Of a stretch of 58,240 nucleotides of DNA, positions 22,555 through 30,467 are shown in pieces. A program made the position numbers and the translations under genes. The notes under the pieces were generated by a model. It was given only the letters and a program-made list of their open reading frames with translations. It had not been told where the DNA came from and ran no database searches. Source of the stretch: Acidimicrobiaceae bacterium (GTDB lineage Bacteria; Actinomycetota; Acidimicrobiia; Acidimicrobiales; RAAP-2); the NCBI GenBank assembly GCA_027315005.1, contig DAHUZT010000049.1, forward strand, positions 1 to 58,240, given 5' to 3'. The number at the start of each line of letters is the position of its first letter. Positions within the stretch are counted from its first letter, which is position 1.

Positions 22555-24075
22555 TCAGCGCCCGGGAGGGTCGCCGTGTGCTCCCTCGCGGGCCCACGAG
22601 ATCAGCGCACGGTAGGCACCGGCCGAGTCGCGCCCCTGGGCATCGGTGTCCAGCCACCGGAACCCGCGAGGGCCACGCGCTCGATCGATGCCGAAGATCC
22701 CGAACCGCGGCTCGTAGGAGCCCCACTCGTAGTTGTCGACCAAGGACCAGTGCAGATACGCCCTGACCGGGCAGGAAGCGGCCACGGCAGCCACCACCGA
22801 GTCGACGTGCTGGCGAAGATAGCGGGGCCGGTCCCAGCCGTCTGTGCGCGGGTAGGAGCGTCCGTTGTGCACCCGGCTGCACAGCCCGTTCTCCACGATC
22901 CAAAGGGGGAGAGCCGGCAGCAGGGAGTGCTGGTCGTGGCACCACCGGGCCATGGCCTCTGGGTCGGGAGGCACGTCCCAGAGTGCCCGGGAAGGCTCGA
23001 AGCGGCGCCCGCCGGAGCTCTGGTGCCCTGGAAGGCGGAGGGCGTGGCTGGCCACCGGGTCGTACCAGTCGAATCCGGTGGTGTCGAGCGGCCGTTCGTC
23101 GGGCCCTCCATAGACGGCGTCGAGCACCCGGCGTCGCGAGGGTCGGCGCAACCTCGACCGGACCGGCGCCGTCCGGCCGGGGCGCATCGCTGCGCCGTAG
23201 GGCGAAGACGCCGCGAACAGGCGTCGCAGCATCGCCTCGCCCCGACCGGCGGGCGGGAACAAGGTGTCGTGCCGGTCCCGGCGATCGTCGAGGTAGGCGT
23301 CGACCCCGTCTCGTTCCACACCGGCGGACCGGACGGTCAACAGATCGGTGAGCATCCGGTCGTGCTCGTAGATCGAAGAGGAGCTCGTGTTGACCGTGAC
23401 TTCGGCGTCGGGCTGGGCAGCGTGGATCTCCCGGAAGGCGAGCACATGGGCGGTGAGCAGATGGTCGAGCGCGGTGAAGGCCTCGGGCACGGCGATCCTG
23501 CGCCCGGGCGGGCAGTCACCTTGGATCCAGCCCATGAGGGCGACGATGTTGGGCTCGTTGATGGTGATCCAGCGGCGGCAGCGGGGCACGAGGGCGGGCA
23601 GTACCCGGGACACGTGGGCCGAGAAGCGATCCGGCGCGTCGTCCTCCAACCAGAATTCCTCTCCCAGCCACCCAGGATGGGTGAAGTGGTGCAGGGTGAC
23701 GATCGGTTCGAGGCCACGTTCGTGACAACCGTCGAGGATGCGGCGGTACCCGTGGAGTGCCTCGGCGTCGAAGTCGCCCTCCACCGGCTCCAGCCGGGCC
23801 CACTCGACCGACAGGCGGAAGGCGTTGCAGCCCATGGCCGCGGCCCGGTCCAGCGCTACCTCGGGCTCGCGCCAGAAGTCGCAGGCGTTGCCCGAGGGCT
23901 CGATCCGGCCACTGCGCTCCCACCGTTCCCAGTTGTTGGCCGGCTCTCCCGGCCCGTTGTACCCGCCTTCGACCTGGAATCCGGCGGTGGCCACGCCGAA
24001 GAGGAAGTCGTCCGGCAGCGCGATGGGAGGACGGGGCCCGGTGATCATCTCCGCCTCACTGCTGGACAGCTCCAC
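22555..24075 (-). CDS. Glycoside hydrolase family 1 (beta-glucosidase-like)
   Basis: The 506-residue protein has the GH1 (beta/alpha)8 layout: FLFGVATAGFQVEGG near 24-38, FRLSVEWARLEP, the acid/base motif TINEPN with E174, and the nucleophile motif IVENGL near 415, followed by YLHWSLVDNYEW. It would cleave beta-glucosides or beta-galactosides. No signal peptide is seen, so it acts in the cytoplasm. It starts 13 bases after the GH43-like lipoprotein gene. An unusual insertion of about 60 residues (arginine-rich, near 275-330) interrupts the barrel between the two catalytic residues. Confidence 0.92.
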   Translation of the reverse strand: MELSSSEAEMITGPRPPIALPDDFLFGVATAGFQVEGGYNGPGEPANNWERWERSGRIEPSGNACDFWREPEVALDRAAAMGCNAFRLSVEWARLEPVEGDFDAEALHGYRRILDGCHERGLEPIVTLHHFTHPGWLGEEFWLEDDAPDRFSAHVSRVLPALVPRCRRWITINEPNIVALMGWIQGDCPPGRRIAVPEAFTALDHLLTAHVLAFREIHAAQPDAEVTVNTSSSSIYEHDRMLTDLLTVRSAGVERDGVDAYLDDRRDRHDTLFPPAGRGEAMLRRLFAASSPYGAAMRPGRTAPVRSRLRRPSRRRVLDAVYGGPDERPLDTTGFDWYDPVASHALRLPGHQSSGGRRFEPSRALWDVPPDPEAMARWCHDQHSLLPALPLWIVENGLCSRVHNGRSYPRTDGWDRPRYLRQHVDSVVAAVAASCPVRAYLHWSLVDNYEWGSYEPRFGIFGIDRARGPRGFRWLDTDAQGRDSAGAYRALISWAREGAHGDPPGR

Positions 24076-24088
24076 GAGCGACAGTATG

Positions 24089-25276
24089 TCAACCGGGCGG
24101 CGCCGCCCAGTGCACCAGGTCGGTGCTCCTCGCCACTCCGAGCTTGGCGTGGCCCCAGCCGTCGAACGCGCTGAGCTCGGTGCTCCCTGCGTAGACGGCG
24201 TACACGTAGTGACCTCGCAGGGTGGAGGCGTCGCACAAGAAGATCGAGTTGGCGTGTTCGTAGCCGATGCTCGAGATGCCCGGTCCGCTGTTGAACGCCT
24301 GGGAGGGCATTACGAGCTCGGCGCCGCCGGTCCAATCCAACCAGCCCGAAGGAGTGCTCGGATCACCGGCCAGGGTGAAGATCCACGGCTGGTCGAGATT
24401 GTTCGACGTGGCCACCAGATGCCAGGTTCCGCCGACGGTGAAGAACTCGTAATTCTCGATGGTGCCGCCGACGACCTGGATGTTCGGCCGTCCCACCAGC
24501 TGCCACGGACCCGACAGTGACCCCGAGCTCGACCGGGCGATCTCGAATGCAGCCGGTTGGGTCGGGGACGAGTACTTGAAGCCGACCAGCAGGTCGTGAC
24601 CGGTCTCGATCAGCGCGCCGTCGATCATCCGGTCCTGAGGCGACAACGCCAGGTCACGAGCCAGAGGATGCGGTGCCGACCAGGTGTCGAGGTTCCCAGA
24701 GGTCCGGTAGAAGAGGCGCGACTGGACGTGCCTCGGACCCGAAGCGCCCGGATCCGACTGGTAGGTCACCACGAACTGGCCCGATGCCTCACGGGTGATG
24801 TCCGGCGAGGCGACGCCGAACACGCCGGGCTGGCGGGGCCACGGGGTGATCGGTGACCAGTGCCGGAGGTTCGAGCTGGTGGCGGTCGCGATGTCCCAGT
24901 AGATGCCACCGGGAAGCGCCCGGTCGTAGGTGACATAGCTGAAGATCATGTGCCAGCTGCCGGCCGCCCAGATGAGGGCCGGGTCCTTCACGCCTGCGAT
25001 GGGGCTGGCCAGGATGGGATTGCTCAGATGGGACCAGTCCACCTTCACCCCATTCGGGCCGCCCACGATGCAGGAGTGTCCTGCGCCAGACGCCAGTGCC
25101 GCCGGGGTGATCGGTCCCGAAACCGGTCCGGACGCCGCAGCGGATCCCGGACTCTTGGCCGGACCGGCGCCGGCGGAGCCGCAGGCGGCCAGAATGCACA
25201 GGACGACGGTCGCCACCAGCGCGGCGGACCTTCTCGTGACCGGGCGGGCCCCGGTCGGCTTCGCATGCTCCCCCAT
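24089..25276 (-). CDS. Secreted GH43-like five-bladed beta-propeller lipoprotein
   Basis: The 395-residue protein has a signal peptide with lipobox LAAC at about 29-32 and so should be an extracellular lipoprotein. The body resembles clan GH-F/J propellers (GH43/GH62-like): repeated short blades with acidic residues in GVKDPALIW, ASPDITRE, MIDGALIE and IENYEFF. I infer hydrolysis of arabinose- or xylose-containing glycans, or another furanoside; a non-catalytic binding role is also possible. It starts the sugar-catabolic run and is divergent from the DMF-amidase-like gene, with 55 bases between the two starts. Confidence 0.72.
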   Translation of the reverse strand: MGEHAKPTGARPVTRRSAALVATVVLCILAACGSAGAGPAKSPGSAAASGPVSGPITPAALASGAGHSCIVGGPNGVKVDWSHLSNPILASPIAGVKDPALIWAAGSWHMIFSYVTYDRALPGGIYWDIATATSSNLRHWSPITPWPRQPGVFGVASPDITREASGQFVVTYQSDPGASGPRHVQSRLFYRTSGNLDTWSAPHPLARDLALSPQDRMIDGALIETGHDLLVGFKYSSPTQPAAFEIARSSSGSLSGPWQLVGRPNIQVVGGTIENYEFFTVGGTWHLVATSNNLDQPWIFTLAGDPSTPSGWLDWTGGAELVMPSQAFNSGPGISSIGYEHANSIFLCDASTLRGHYVYAVYAGSTELSAFDGWGHAKLGVARSTDLVHWAAPPG

Positions 25277-25331
25277 ACGTTCCCGAGCGTAGCCCGGCGG
25301 TCGACCCTGGAACCCGACTCACCGGGGGCTA

Positions 25332-27020
25332 GTGTTCGTCGCCGTGACGACACGGGTCGAAAGACGCCGTTACCGCCGCCGCAGCCGCCGCCGGAGGGTG
25401 GCGACCCGCCGCGCCATCGGCGTGGTCGCGGTGGTCGTGGTGATCGCCGCCGTGGTCGCGTTCGCCGCCGGCACGTTCGGTCACCACAACCGAAACGCGT
25501 CGGCCGGCCACGCCCCGGGCACCGCAGCAGCGACCGCCCGATCCGGCAAGCACGCCGTGCAGACGACCTTCGAGGGACCGCAGGGTCCCGAGGCATCGTG
25601 GGTCGTGGCCGAGAACCGCAAGCCCGGAACCACCAAGTGGCAGATCAGCGGCACCCAGAGCCCGAACGGCATCATGGGCTACGCCAGCCGGGTCCAGGCG
25701 CGTCTCGGCCAGGAGGTAGGGCTCTACGTCTCGACCGCTGCGCCCCAGTTCCATGTCGACGCATTCCGCATGGGCTATTACCAGGGCAAGGGTGCCCGAC
25801 TGGTCTGGCGTTCCGCGGAGGTCACCGGCGGTGTCCAGAGTCCGTGCCCGCTCACTGCGGGCATCAACATGGTCGAGTGTCAGTGGAACCAGTCGCTCAA
25901 TTTCGTCGTCACCAGTGCCTGGGTCCAGGGGCAGTACCTTCTCAAGCTGGTCGGCAGCAGCGGAGCGCAGAGCTACGTGCCCCTCACGGTGTGGGAACCG
26001 GCGAGCCATGCCACCTATGTGATCATGTCCGGGGTACTGACGGAACAGGTCTTCAACCCCTTCGGTGGATACGATCTCTACCAGGGAGGCACCCCCTGCG
26101 CCCCGAACCACTACCCCTGTTCGACCCGGGCCCGGGTGGTCTCCTTCGATCGACCCTACGCCACCGGCAATGGCGCCGGAAGCTACCTGGGTCTGACCTA
26201 CCCGCTCACCCGCATGGCCGAGAAGGACGGCCTGGACGTCACCTACTGGACCGACATCCTCCTCGCCGAACATGGGAACCTTCTCGGACACCACAAGGTC
26301 CTGATCTCCCCCGGGCACGACGAGGAATGGTCTCAACGGATGCGTCAAGCGGCGGTGTCCGGCCGCAACAGTGGGGTCAACCTGATCTTCTTCGGGGCCA
26401 GTCCGGTCCTGCGCAAGGTGCGCCTGCAGGCGTCCCCGCTCGGTCCCGACCGAGAGGTGGTCAACTACCGTGATCCGACCAAGGATCCCCTCTACGGCAT
26501 CAACAACGCAGAGGTCTCTCAGAACTGGTGGGGTCAACCGCCGGCCAACCTGCCCGCGCACACCCTGGTGGGGGCCGAGTACATCGGCTACAACAACCTG
26601 CAGAACTTCCCGCTCGTCGTATCCGACCCGACCTCGTGGCTGTTCAAGGGCACCGGCCTCGCCGCGGGGGCACAGATCCCCGGGGTCCTCGCCAGCGACT
26701 TCCAGGCGTACGATCCGGTGGCAGCAAACAATCCGCCCGGCGTCGAGATCCTCGCCCATTCGCCGGTGACCGTCGAGTACCACCCCAACCGGAAGTTCGC
26801 CGACACGACCTACTACACGTGGGCACCGAGCGGGGCCGGGGTCTTCCAGAGCGGCATGGTCAGCTGGATCACCTCGCTCGGGGCGTGCCCACCGGCCACC
26901 GCATCGTGCCCGTCGAAGGTGATGCGCCAGATCACCGGGAACCTGCTCCGGGTGTTCGGAGCCGGACCGGTCGGGCTGCGCCATCCGTCCCAGTCCAACG
27001 TGGCGCAGTTCTACGGCTGA
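25332..27020 (+). CDS. Membrane-anchored protein with DMF-amidase beta-subunit-like domain
   Basis: The 562-residue protein has an Arg-rich N-terminus followed by one membrane segment (about 30-48), so most of it lies outside the cell. The remainder resembles the C-terminal domain of the N,N-dimethylformamidase large subunit: GYYQGKGARLVW, QVFNPFGGYDLYQGG, RMAEKDGLDVTYWTDI, LISPGHDEEWS and GVNLIFFGA follow the family order. Related proteins are common in actinobacteria without any link to dimethylformamide, so amidase activity is not assured. The start is a GTG with a second in-frame GTG four codons later. Its neighbours are carbohydrate enzymes, so a glycan or amide-decorated polymer is conceivable. 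Confidence 0.75.
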   Translation: MFVAVTTRVERRRYRRRSRRRRVATRRAIGVVAVVVVIAAVVAFAAGTFGHHNRNASAGHAPGTAAATARSGKHAVQTTFEGPQGPEASWVVAENRKPGTTKWQISGTQSPNGIMGYASRVQARLGQEVGLYVSTAAPQFHVDAFRMGYYQGKGARLVWRSAEVTGGVQSPCPLTAGINMVECQWNQSLNFVVTSAWVQGQYLLKLVGSSGAQSYVPLTVWEPASHATYVIMSGVLTEQVFNPFGGYDLYQGGTPCAPNHYPCSTRARVVSFDRPYATGNGAGSYLGLTYPLTRMAEKDGLDVTYWTDILLAEHGNLLGHHKVLISPGHDEEWSQRMRQAAVSGRNSGVNLIFFGASPVLRKVRLQASPLGPDREVVNYRDPTKDPLYGINNAEVSQNWWGQPPANLPAHTLVGAEYIGYNNLQNFPLVVSDPTSWLFKGTGLAAGAQIPGVLASDFQAYDPVAANNPPGVEILAHSPVTVEYHPNRKFADTTYYTWAPSGAGVFQSGMVSWITSLGACPPATASCPSKVMRQITGNLLRVFGAGPVGLRHPSQSNVAQFYG

Positions 27021-27076
27021 GCCACCGGTGAGCTACCCCGGCTGGGCCCCTCCCGACCCTTCGCTAGGCTCGGTCG

Positions 27077-27769
27077 ATGGTCCCCGCCCTCAGGTACGTG
27101 ACCCAGGTCGCCCCCTACCGGGACGGCCCGGCGGGTGTCCACGGCGTGCTCGATCAGTCGGCGCTGGCCATGGCCCAGCTGGCTGAGACGGCCGGGCTGG
27201 GCTTCGAGCGGGTATTCGACGTCCGCGAGCTCGACCCCCGGTCCTTCGACGACACCGGGGTGCTCGCGCTCTTCACCATCGGTGAGACTCCGTGGTCGAC
27301 GGCACAACGTCGTTCCCTCCTCGAGTCGGTGCGCGCCGGACGCACCTCGGTACTCGCCATCCACTCGGCGACCGACGCCTGCTACGGGTGGGACGACTAC
27401 CGCCTGCTGGTCGGTGCCCGTTTCGACGGCCATCCCTGGACCCAGACCTCGACGCTCGATGTCCTGGTACCCGACCATCCGGCGCTCGCCCACCTCGGTA
27501 CCACGTGGCGCTGGTACGACGAGATCTACCGGTTCCGCGCTCTCCGACCCGAGGCGACGGTGCTCCTGGCCGCCCGATCCGACGAGCTCGACTCTGCCGC
27601 CACCACGGACCCCGAACCGGCATTCGGCTATCCACTGTCCTGGTGCTTCACCGAGGGGGCCGGGCGGGTGTTCTCGACCGCTCTGGGGCATTTCCCCTCG
27701 GCATGGGAGAGCGTCGAGTACCTACGACACCTGGCCGGGGGACTGAGCTGGGTCACCGGAAAGGCCTGA
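27077..27769 (+). CDS. ThuA-like (class I glutamine-amidotransferase-fold) protein
   Basis: The 230-residue protein matches the ThuA/trehalose-utilisation fold: ALFTIGETPWSTAQRRSLLESVRAG near 64-88, VLAIHSATDACYGW near 93-106, LDVLVPDHPALAHL and WYDEIYRF, then the late VFSTALGHFP. ThuA relatives act in sugar catabolism (for example 3-keto-disaccharide metabolism) but the reaction is often unknown. It follows the DMF-amidase-like gene on the same strand by about 56 bases and lies end-to-end with the convergent GH13 gene. No signal peptide is present. Confidence 0.85.
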   Translation: MVPALRYVTQVAPYRDGPAGVHGVLDQSALAMAQLAETAGLGFERVFDVRELDPRSFDDTGVLALFTIGETPWSTAQRRSLLESVRAGRTSVLAIHSATDACYGWDDYRLLVGARFDGHPWTQTSTLDVLVPDHPALAHLGTTWRWYDEIYRFRALRPEATVLLAARSDELDSAATTDPEPAFGYPLSWCFTEGAGRVFSTALGHFPSAWESVEYLRHLAGGLSWVTGKA

Positions 27770-27812
27770 CCGCCTGAACCGGGCGGTCGGGCGCTGTACC
27801 CGCCCACCGGCC

Positions 27813-29414
27813 TCACCCGCGGTGGCGCTCGAGGACCGCTGCCTGCCAGCCACCGAGTCGCAGGCCCCCGTCGAGTACCTCCCCATCGCGGGTCCGATCC
27901 GAACAGAGCAGCACGGTGCCGGTGAGATCTTCGAACGAGCATGCGGAGTCGGTGAGGGTGAGGCAGACCACCGTCCGCTCGCCCCGGCTCCAGCACCACG
28001 AGCCGACTGGGGAATCGAGCGCTCGGTATCCCCCGAACGCCAGGTCGGAGCTGGTGCGCCTCAAGGCGATGAGCGAACGGACGAAATGCAGCATCGACGA
28101 CGGGTCACGACGCTGGTCCTCGACGTTGCAGGCAGCGAGATCGCCGAATGGCAGCCAGGGTTCGACACCCGGATCGGTGAAACCGCCCCCCTCGACATCG
28201 CGCCAGTGCATCGGCGTGCGCATCGCATCGCGACCGGCATAGGCCGGCCAGTAACGGACCCCGAGTGGATCACGAAAGCGCTCGGGCGGCACCTCGATGT
28301 CCTCGAGACCGATCTCGTCACCCTGGTAGAGCACCGGCGTCCCCCGGAGGGTCAGCAGCATCGCCAGCGCCACACGGGTCTTGGCCGGATCCCCTTGCGC
28401 CCATCGGGTGGCCAGCCGGGACATGTCGTGATTCGACCCGGTCCAGACGGGCCACGCACCGGGGGGAAACGCCCGTTCGACGCCGGCCACGATCTGACGG
28501 AGGGCATCCGCATCGAGCGGTGCGTTGATGAACGGGAAGTCGAACGCGAGGTGCAGCTCGTCCGACCCCCGGCCGTAGTAGGCGGCCAGGACGTCGATGT
28601 CCTCATCCGGAGTTTCGCCGATCAGGACGCGCCCGGGGAAACGATCGGCGAGCGAGCGCCACCGTCGCAGGACGTCGTGCAGCTCGGGACGCCCACAGTT
28701 GTACAACCAGCGTTGCCCGAACATCTGCTCGGTGAACGAGTCGGCGTCGGTGGCCGGTGGGTTGTCCCTCAACAGCGCATCCTTGACCACCATGTTGCAC
28801 ACGTCGATCCGGAACCCGGACACACCTCGGTCGAACCAGGTGACCATGATGTCGTCGAAGGTCTGCCGGACCTCCTCGTTCCACCAGTTGAGATCCGGTT
28901 GCTCCGCCAGATGGTTGTGGAGATAGTACTGACCGGTGCCCTCGTCGAGCGTCCAGGCCGGACCACCGAAGCTCGAGATCCAGTTGTTGGGTGGCGAGCC
29001 CTCGGGGGTTCCATCGGCCCAGACGTACCAGTCGCGGTGGACCGACGAGCGTGAGGACCGCGAATCGACGAACCACGGATGTGCCACGCTGGTGTGATTG
29101 GGCACCAGATCCAACAGGATGCGGATGGACCGCCGCCCTGCCGCGGCGATCAACGCGTCCAGCTCGCCGTTGGTCCCGAGCTCATCGGCCACCGCGATGT
29201 AATCCGAGACGTCGTAACCCCAGTCGGCATTGGGCGAGCGGGTCACCGGGCTGAGCCAGATGCCGTCCACTCCCAGCCATTCGAGGTGGTCGAGGTGGTC
29301 GATGACCCCCGCGATGTCACCGGTACCGTCCCCATTGGAGTCGGCGAACGAGCGCACGTACACCTGGTACAGGACGCCCCCCTGCCACCAGGGCCGGGGG
29401 ATGTCAGCCGGCAC
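27813..29414 (-). CDS. Glycoside hydrolase family 13 alpha-glucosidase (oligo-1,6-glucosidase-like)
   Basis: The 533-residue alpha-amylase-family enzyme begins WWQGGVLYQVYVRSFADSNGDG. It has DLVPNHTS near 102-109, the nucleophile GFRIDV (D204), the acid/base LIGETPDE (E267), the transition-state Asp in GSNHD (D330), and the GTPVLYQGDEIG segment. These define an exo-acting glucosidase such as oligo-1,6-glucosidase or sucrose/isomaltose hydrolase. No signal peptide is seen. I chose the GTG at 29414, which overlaps the PhyH stop by 11 bases; the open frame further upstream is antisense-type noise. It is likely co-translated with PhyH. Confidence 0.93.
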   Translation of the reverse strand: MPADIPRPWWQGGVLYQVYVRSFADSNGDGTGDIAGVIDHLDHLEWLGVDGIWLSPVTRSPNADWGYDVSDYIAVADELGTNGELDALIAAAGRRSIRILLDLVPNHTSVAHPWFVDSRSSRSSVHRDWYVWADGTPEGSPPNNWISSFGGPAWTLDEGTGQYYLHNHLAEQPDLNWWNEEVRQTFDDIMVTWFDRGVSGFRIDVCNMVVKDALLRDNPPATDADSFTEQMFGQRWLYNCGRPELHDVLRRWRSLADRFPGRVLIGETPDEDIDVLAAYYGRGSDELHLAFDFPFINAPLDADALRQIVAGVERAFPPGAWPVWTGSNHDMSRLATRWAQGDPAKTRVALAMLLTLRGTPVLYQGDEIGLEDIEVPPERFRDPLGVRYWPAYAGRDAMRTPMHWRDVEGGGFTDPGVEPWLPFGDLAACNVEDQRRDPSSMLHFVRSLIALRRTSSDLAFGGYRALDSPVGSWCWSRGERTVVCLTLTDSACSFEDLTGTVLLCSDRTRDGEVLDGGLRLGGWQAAVLERHRG

Positions 29415-30354
29415 CGTGCGGGTGACCCGACCCAGTTGGGGCCACCGGTGCGGCAGCCCATGGGGACAGGTCGAGCTTCGGGTAGCGGGCGGAGACGCCG
29501 GCCAGGGTCTCGGCAGTCCAGTAGGGATGGCCCGGTTCCGGAAATCCGAGAACGGTGAGCTGGCGGACGCTGGCCTTCGGTACCAGCCGGTGCCAGGCCA
29601 TGTCCTCCCCCCGGACCGGCCAGACATGGAACCCCATCCAATCGGTGTCGACCGGCTTGAAGGCGAGATGGAGGAGGAAGCGGGCCGCTCCCGGAGCGAC
29701 CAGTTTAGTGCCCCGATGGAACACGTCCGGTCGGTAGGCCAGCACCGAACCGACCGGACCAACGGCCGGGACCTCTTCCGCGTAGAGGTCGGCGTACTCG
29801 TCGTAGCGGAGGTAGGTACGCTCGATCGGGATCTGAGAGGTCGACCGGCGCGACACCATCCGGGTGGCGCCGGTCTGTTCGGTGACGTCACTCAAATAGA
29901 CGAAGAGGAGCAGCTGTTGGTAGCCCCGGTCCGCGCGGGGAACGACCAAGGTATGGTTGCCGTAGTCCGCATGGAGGAGCTGTTCGTGGTCGGCCATGTC
30001 GGACGAGTACTTGGCACTGACCAGCCCCTGGTACAGCTGCACCCGCTCCACGCAGAGCAGCTGTTCGGCCAGATCGATCAGTCGATCGTGCACGGTCAGC
30101 AGATTGAGGGCAAGGCCGGCGAAAGGGAAGGTGGGTTTGGCCTGATCCCACCTGAGATCGAAGCCCTTCTGCTCCGAGTCCTCCCGAGCAGGGTCCGACA
30201 GCGCCGATGCGACGTCCTCCGCCGTAGGGAACATCCCACCGATGTCACCGAGGGCCGCACCGATCCCATCGGGAGGGAGCAAACCTTCGAGGAGGCACCA
30301 ACCGTCGACGTTCCACCGTTCGACCGCTTCTTCACCGATGACGGGCTCGACCAT
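29404..30354 (-). CDS. Phytanoyl-CoA dioxygenase family protein (PhyH)
   Basis: The 316-residue protein fits the Fe(II)/2-oxoglutarate PhyH family: the iron-binding HxD is in LLHADYGNH, the distal histidine in DVFHRGTKLV, and the RFLLHLAF strand supplies the 2-oxoglutarate-binding arginine. It starts with VEPVIGEEAVERWNVDGWCLLEG, the usual opening helix. The substrate is unknown. The 3' end overlaps the GH13 start by 11 bases, so a product linked to the glucosidase pathway, such as an osmolyte or a glycosylated metabolite, is a possibility rather than a conclusion. Confidence 0.85.
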   Translation of the reverse strand: MVEPVIGEEAVERWNVDGWCLLEGLLPPDGIGAALGDIGGMFPTAEDVASALSDPAREDSEQKGFDLRWDQAKPTFPFAGLALNLLTVHDRLIDLAEQLLCVERVQLYQGLVSAKYSSDMADHEQLLHADYGNHTLVVPRADRGYQQLLLFVYLSDVTEQTGATRMVSRRSTSQIPIERTYLRYDEYADLYAEEVPAVGPVGSVLAYRPDVFHRGTKLVAPGAARFLLHLAFKPVDTDWMGFHVWPVRGEDMAWHRLVPKASVRQLTVLGFPEPGHPYWTAETLAGVSARYPKLDLSPWAAAPVAPTGSGHPHGAG

Positions 30355-30467
30355 TGCCGTGGTCTAGCAGCTGCGGTCGGCCGGCTCCGCGAAGCCGGAC
30401 ATCTCGGTGACGGCGGCCCTGCCTCCGGTCGGGCCCAGCCCGCACGTGGCTCCGCCCCTCGTCGTGC

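Noticed and set aside
25329-26984. 551-codon minus-strand frame opposite the DMF-amidase-like gene
   Set aside because: No recognisable domain; the plus-strand protein has a membrane anchor and family motifs.
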